Positions 58,275-64,000 of a stretch of 64,000 nucleotides of DNA are shown here, piece after piece. The translations under genes and the position numbers were made by a program. The stretch lies in the NCBI GenBank assembly GCA_002104895.1, contig MCFG01000116.1, forward strand, positions 26,001 to 90,000, in the 5' to 3' direction. The stretch comes from Anaeromyces robustus. Lineage: Eukaryota; Neocallimastigomycota; Neocallimastigomycetes; Neocallimastigales; Neocallimastigaceae. Every line of letters begins with the position of its first letter. Position 1 is the stretch's first letter. A model generated the notes under the pieces. That model saw only the letters and a program-made list of their open reading frames with translations. It did not search any database and was not told where the DNA came from.

Positions 58275-59954
58275 TTATTCCCATGATTCAACATGAATCT
58301 TTGCAAATCTTTGGAATTTTTCAGCAGTTAATAAATAAATTTCATCATGTAAAGCAGCGAAAAAGGTTCTTGGACCACGAACAGAAGTTTGTTTCATGGC
58401 TAATTCACCAGCAATACACATAGATAAAACACCACCAGCAGCAGCTATTAATGGATCTTTTTCAATAGCAGCAAAGCAACCTATAATAAATATCATTTAA
58501 AAAAAAAAGAATTAATTGTTTGAATTTATTTATAAATATAAATATAAATATAAATATAAATATAAATATAAATATAAATATAAATATATATTTTATGAAA
58601 AAGAAAAAAAAAAATACATACCAATTAAGTTACTTAATGTACATCCTGAACCAGTTATCTTTTCTAACATTTCAACACCATTATGAAGTGATATTGATCT
58701 TTTACCATCACTAATATAATCAACAGCACCGGACATACAGACACAAGTATTAAGGTTTTGTGCTAACTTAGATACAAGTTCAAAAGGTTTATCAACAGAA
58801 CCTGTACTATCTACACCTTTTGAAGCTGCACCTCCAAAACCAGCTATTGCTGATATTTCACCGGCATTACCCTTCAAAACAGTAACTTTAAAAGATGATA
58901 ATAAAGATTTACAAGTCTTTAAACGAAAATCTGTTGCACCAGCTGCTACTGGATCAAAAACAATAGGAGTACCAGCTTTTTCAGCAGCTTTACCTGCTAA
59001 ATAAAATGAATCATTCCATTCTGATGATAATGTTCCTGAATTTATAACAACACAACCTGCTATTCTTGCAAATTCTTCTACTTCTCCAAGACCATGTGCC
59101 ATACATGGACTTCCTCCTATTTCAATAGTAATATTAGCTGCATCATTCATAACAACAAAATTAGTTATAGTATGAATTAAAGGTGAATTTTCCTTAATAC
59201 GATATAAAGCTTCTCCAATTTTCTTAACAATTTCATAGTCTGGAGTAGCAGCATTAAGAGTTTTAGTATTAACTTTTTCAATTTTAGCTACAATAGAAGC
59301 TATTTCACTTGAAGTCTTTTTGGCATCTGGAGAAGCAATAATACCTGAAGTACAAGCAACACCATCAATATTTTTTCCTTTGGAAATATTTTTGTTGCAA
59401 TATTGAACAACTTCTTCTAAATTATTTGGTTTAAGACCACCAATAGCAACAACTTTTGTATCATATTCAGCAATACTATCCAATAAGCTAACAAGACCAT
59501 CCTTACCAAGACCAGTGAAATCATCACTAAATTTTTTAGTTTTAGTTGGGAAAATTGCTAATGAACCAATATAATCAGCACCAGCTTTAGCAGCTTTTAT
59601 AGCTTGTTCATTTGTTTCACAAGTAATACCAATAATTTTGTTTGGACCTAAAATTTCTTTAGCCATTTCAATAGTCATATCCTTTTGACCAAGATGAACA
59701 CCATCAGCATCAACAGCTAATGCAATATCAATTCTGTCATTAATAACGAAAGGAATATTATGTTCTTTACAAATTTTTTTAATTTCTAAAGCTTTTTTAA
59801 TGAATTCACGAGTTTCACATTCTTTTTCACGAAGTTGAACAAAAGTAACACCACCTTCAATAGCTTCTTCTACTACTTGTGGTAAAGTTTTACCTTCTGG
59901 AACAAGTGAAGAATCGGTAACTAAATATAAAGAAATATCAATATTTTTAACCAT
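58275..59954 (-). CDS. THI6: Bifunctional thiamine-phosphate synthase / hydroxyethylthiazole kinase
   Basis: Joins the thiazole and pyrimidine halves of thiamine phosphate and also phosphorylates the thiazole alcohol. Two exons on the minus strand (59954-58622 and 58480-58275) give 512 residues, close to yeast THI6. The N-terminal half (about 1-230) is the ThiE-like barrel: LYLVTDSSL, GGVTFVQLREKE, FVINDRIDIALAVDADGVHL, GQKDMT and AGADYIGSLAIFPTKTK. The C-terminal half (about 255-512) is the ThiM-like kinase: HTITNFVVMNDAANI, IGGSPCMAHG, INSGTL, VFDPVAAGAT, LKGNAGEI and the catalytic-Cys motif EKITGSGC, with the rest in the second exon. The single intron splits the Gly codon after SNLI. I looked for a TPP riboswitch near the start and found none. 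The fusion is characteristic of fungi and plants. Confidence 0.98.
58538..58590. repeat. (ATAAAT)n microsatellite in THI6 intron
   Basis: About eight hexanucleotide units within the 141-nt intron. Confidence 0.9.
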
Positions 59955-60770
59955 GTTTTATTTTTTTTTTTTTTTTTTTTTTTTGTAAAAAGTAATTATT
60001 TACTTTGTATGATTTTTTTTTGTACAAATAACTTTTATTCCTTTTTTTTTCTTATTATTATTATTATTATTCTTAAGTCTATTTCTTTTAATTGAATAAA
60101 AGAAGTTTTTTTATTTGTAATAAAAAAATAAAAATAGTGGAAAAATAAAAAACTATTTATAAAAAAATTTAAAATTTATTAAGCCATCTAAAAAAGAATT
60201 AATCATACATAATTATTAAATATAATATTATAACAAATATATTGAAATACAATACTATTAGAAAAGAAAGTGATTAATTTAATTAACATATTAATAAAAT
60301 AAAATGAAATAAAATATATAAAATTTATACATTCATTCATTCGGTTAAATAGAAAAATTGATTATTTTTTATATAACATCTATTAATTATAATATATAAT
60401 AATATATTATAATTATATAATATGTGCGTCATTAATACTAAACCAAATAATTAAAAATATACATCTCTTTATTAATATTTCATTAATATATTATAAATTT
60501 TATTTTTAATATATTAAATAATATATTGTAATATATTTTGACAATATATTAAATTTAAATTTATCTTTATATCATAAATAATCTTAATATAATAATATAA
60601 TTAGTAACAATAATCTTAATATAATAATATAATTTAGTAACAATAATCTAATAGCATAATTAGATTATTGTTTTATTTATTATTTTATTATTATTATTTA
60701 TATAATTCTTATTGTATCCTTTTTTTTTTTTTTATTTAAAAAATTATAGATTTTTGTATCTCTGTTTTTC

Positions 60771-61790
60771 TTATGATTGGCGGTCATTTAAATAAAGAAT
60801 GTAATATTTATCCTTTTAATAAAAGGTTCCTTTTATTATATATTACTAACTACTATTTTCATATGCTCATTTTAACTTTTATATATAATTATTCAATACT
60901 TATGATTGGCGGTCATTTAGATAACGAATATGTTTATTAAAAAACCTTTTTTTTTAATAATTATTAATAACATGAATTATTAATATTTTTAATGAAAACC
61001 TTTATTTATTTATTTATTTACATTGATATCGTTATAAAATGATAATTTACATGATATTATTATTACTATTTATTATTTTATTATTATTTTAATGTTTAAC
61101 ATTCTATTATAACGAAAAAATTATTTAAATACATAAATTATAAGCAAACATTTAATCAAATATTTTATTTTTATTTAATATTTATGATTATATCTTTTTT
61201 ATTTTTTTTTATTTTTTTTTTTCACTTATAAATATTTTTTCAATTTATTCCATTATTTAAAAGTCAACTATACATCAATTAATTTATTTTTAATTTAAAA
61301 TTTAATGAAAAAAATTTTACAACATGTTTTAACCAATAAAAAAATAGCCATAAAACAGTGAAAACTAAAAAAATTTTTATAAATAATTATTTTATGGCTA
61401 AAAAAAAGAAGATTCTTTAATTCAATTCAATAATATATTGTATTCTTATAATTATAACTATGTTAAATCCTTAAAAATTGCCATGAATATAGTATAATAG
61501 CCATAAAAAATATTAATAAACATTTTTTATGGCTTTAAAAAAGAAAGTTCTTTAATATATTTTTAAATATTTAAATGAAAAAGTAGCCATTTATTATAAA
61601 ATAATTGCCATAAAAATGAAAATTTTAAAAAGCTAAGTAATATAACTTATTATAAGAAATTCACTGAAACTTCTTTTTGTCATTAATAATATTTGTTCAG
61701 AAACCATAATAATATCAATTCACCATAAAAAGGTGAATAGTTTCTTTATCTTAGTTTTAAACAAGAAATTCTTTTTGTTTATACTTTTTT
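60771..61790. mobile_element. Dispersed hairpin element, copy B
   Basis: Starts with two tandem TTATGATTGGCGGTCATTTA blocks (60771 and 60900), each followed by AATAAAGAA or GATAACGAA. From 61320 to 61790 it aligns with copy A. It contains a perfect 13-bp stem, AGCCATAAAAAAT at 61499-61511 pairing with 61522-61534, and a second AGCCATAAAA...TTTTATGGCT pair at 61343-61400. It carries no open reading frame. Confidence 0.65.
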
Positions 61791-62271
61791 TGTTTGTTTG
61801 TTTGTTTGTTTGTTTTAATTTATACTGTTTAAAATAAATTTTTGATATAAAATTCTAATGGTTACATTATTTCTATATATGGATTTTTTTTAATAGTATA
61901 AATGATGTAACTATTAAAAAATATATTTAAACTATATAAACCATATTTTTCTTTATAGATAATAATCTCATCAACAAATAACTATTGTAACATTACAGTT
62001 AATTAATTATTAATATTAAAAAAATATTATTTATTAACATAACAGCTAATTATTTAAAATTATAATACAAAAAATCTTAAATATTAAATATAATAATATT
62101 TAACATTCTGATTTTTTAATAATTTTTATAGATATATAAATATATTTTTATTTATTATTTATATTTTTGTTTATTGTTTATTTATTATGTTTTTTTATAC
62201 TAGTTTGTTTAATTGTATTTATTTCAATATTTATTTATTTAGTTTTTAATTTATTTATCTTTTTGTAATGT

Positions 62272-62318
62272 TTTATTGTTCTTATTAATTAAATATATTA
62301 ATTAATGAGAACAATAAA
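62272..62318. repeat. Hairpin with 21-bp arms
   Basis: TTTATTGTTCTTATTAATTAA pairs with its near-exact complement at 62298-62318 across a 5-base loop (one mismatch). Weaker inverted similarity extends outward on both sides. Confidence 0.7.
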
Positions 62319-62744
62319 TCAAACAAACAAATAAACCAAGTAAAAAAAAAATTAATAGATAAACAAGAATATAAATGAATTACTATATAAATAATTAGTA
62401 CTCTCATATCATCTAACAAATTATATAATTGGCACTGTATAACATTATGACTTTATTTTTAGGCTTTAATTGGAAGTAAACAAGAAAAGAGTTTATATAA
62501 TCCTTAAAAAAGGGCTCTTTTGGAATATTAGTCATAAATTTATTAACTCTAATACTTGTAATTAAAAATAATAATTTTGAATTCACTCCTTTATTTTCAT
62601 TGTAAGCTTTTGTTCATATTCGTTGTTTCAATAAATGGAATTTCAAATCTAAAAGAAAAAAGAAAAAAGAAAAAAGAAAAAAATTTTATTAATAGAAAGA
62701 TTCTTCATATATTAATTTATTTTTAATTAATAATAATTAAATAA

Positions 62745-63440
62745 AATATAATTTTTATAATTTTTTTTATAAAATAACTTTGTGTTTTTAGAAATATTTA
62801 ATATTATTATTTCATAAAACATAACGAAGTAATCATTTTTAAAAACTATATCTAAGTTAAGGTTATATTCAATTTTTTTCTGTTAGATATAAGATTTTTT
62901 TTTATATATCTTATTTCATAACTATGATATATTTATTTATTATTTATATAATTTTAATTTATTTATTTTTTTCATATTTCTTATTTCATAACTATTATCC
63001 TTACTATGAATTATTATTATATTATAAAAATAAAAGAAAAAGATAATAAGAATTATATAAACAAGCCTTCTTTTTTCATCACTCAACTCTCCCAACTTTA
63101 TTTAAAGATATCACAAATAAGTATTTGTTTTTAAGAAAGTTTTATTAAAATTAATTTATTATTAAATAAGTAAAAAAATTTAGAATATATCATAATTATT
63201 AAATAAGATATATAAAAAATATATCTTACATCTTACTTACATTAATTGAATATAACCCTTACATAAAAGTGCTTTTTTAATGGATTTTTCGAAGTAATTC
63301 ATCAAAAAATTAAATATAACCTTAACTTAGATATAGTTTCTAAAAGTGATTATTTTATTATACTTTCTGTAATAATAATATTAATTATTTCTAAAATACA
63401 AAACTATTTTAAAAGAAAAATTATAAAAATTATGTTTTAT
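62745..63440. mobile_element. Long foldback element
   Basis: The left arm (about 62745-62932) is the reverse complement of 63183-63440 over most of its length. The core ACTATATCTAAGTTAAGGTT is exact in both arms. The match runs outward through TTTTAGAAATA(T/A)TTAATATTATTATT and ATAATTTTTATAATTTTT, and inward through TATATATCTTATTT(C/A)ATAA(C/T)TATGATATAT. The right arm carries an extra segment of about 75 bases (63233-63305). The loop has no reading frame. Confidence 0.8.
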
Positions 63441-63865
63441 TATAAAATTTTTATTTAATTTTTAATTAAAAATAAAAATTATTTATTGAAATTTTATTAT
63501 AAAAAAAAAAACTATTTACTATAGAAATAAAAAAAATATTAATTAAATAAACAAAAAGAATAAAAAAAGTAATTTAAAATATTAATATTTATAATAAATA
63601 ATAAACAGACTTCTTTATTTATAAAGTAATTAATAATAAATTGTAATTTTTTTTATTATTTTCTGAATATTTACGATTATTAAAAAAATATATTTTCTAT
63701 AATAAATAATTCAATTATATATGAATTTAATTATATATTTTATAAAAAATAAATTTTACTTGTTATTATATTTGTAAATGAAAAAAAATTCAGTATATAT
63801 ATTTAGAATATTTATATATTAAATACCATATATGTATTTATATGTATTTAAAATCTTTTTATTTA

Positions 63866-63957
63866 ACTTATTTTTATCAATCAAAGTTATCTCTTTTTTA
63901 CAAAAACCATTTCATTTTTATCAATCAAAGTTATTTTCTTTATAAAGATCATTTCTA
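63866..63957. repeat. Tandem duplication, unit about 46 bp
   Basis: Two copies of TTTTTATCAATCAAAGTTAT followed by a CTTT-rich stretch and CATTTC. Confidence 0.85.
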
Positions 63958-64000
63958 CTATAAAAAGATTGATAATCAGTGCCATAATATATTTCTGAAA

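Larger units (their letters stand above)
59955..64000. other. Gene-poor right end with repeats
   Basis: Upstream of THI6 lies a T tract (59957-59984) and then 4 kb without a gene. It holds the best-preserved pair partner of the dispersed hairpin element, one small hairpin, a long foldback element and a short tandem duplication, all listed. Confidence 0.7.

Noticed and set aside
59955-60200. TPP riboswitch upstream of THI6
   Set aside because: I looked for the conserved CTGAGA core and paired arms on the minus strand near the start and found neither.

Overview
The window looks like nuclear DNA of an early-diverging, zoospore-forming fungus, most likely an anaerobic gut fungus (Neocallimastigomycota). 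Base composition is extremely AT-rich, with intergenic DNA that is almost only A and T. Genes carry many short AT-rich introns and Asn/Lys-rich linkers. The thiamine enzyme has the fungal THI6 layout, and one gene resembles a flagellar protein. The phylum assignment is inference from these traits, not from a marker gene.

Twelve genes can be built with exon phases that close: SMC4 (minus, 3' part off the left edge), calreticulin (plus), a PXR1/PINX1 G-patch protein (minus), eIF2A (plus), a cyclophilin-40 type isomerase (plus), STN1 (minus), a large TPR protein that resembles FANCG (plus), organellar Lon protease (minus), an unknown MGAQQS protein (plus), a membrane-anchored ZZ/EF-hand protein (minus), a CFAP119/CCDC189-like flagellar protein (plus), a sodium:solute symporter (minus), and a bifunctional THI6 (minus); the SMC4 fragment brings the total to thirteen loci. 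They are mostly unrelated housekeeping genes, though SMC4, PXR1, STN1 and the FANCG-like gene all concern chromosome or telomere maintenance. No operon-like logic is expected or seen.

The most striking signal is in eIF2A. One intron (17260-17387) starts with ATATCCTTTT, carries a perfect TTCCTTAAC branch motif 10-12 bases before its end, and ends in AC. It is a textbook U12-type AT-AC intron, and the protein alignment across the junction supports it. Very short exons also occur: 13 nt in calreticulin, 13 and 16 nt in PXR1, and probably 17 nt in the CFAP119-like gene.

The gene-poor stretches (2.1-7.1, 42-45.9, 51.4-58.3 and 60-64 kb) are not empty. They hold degenerate copies of segments of genes found elsewhere in this same window (STN1, the CFAP119-like gene and the symporter), some including intron sequence, so the copying was at DNA level. 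They also hold a roughly 1 kb dispersed element present three times (52.1, 55.0 and 60.8 kb) with AGCCATAAA/TTTATGGCT hairpins, a long foldback element at 62.7-63.4 kb, and many microsatellites, including about 0.9 kb of (ATT)n. No tRNA, rRNA or CRISPR array was seen.
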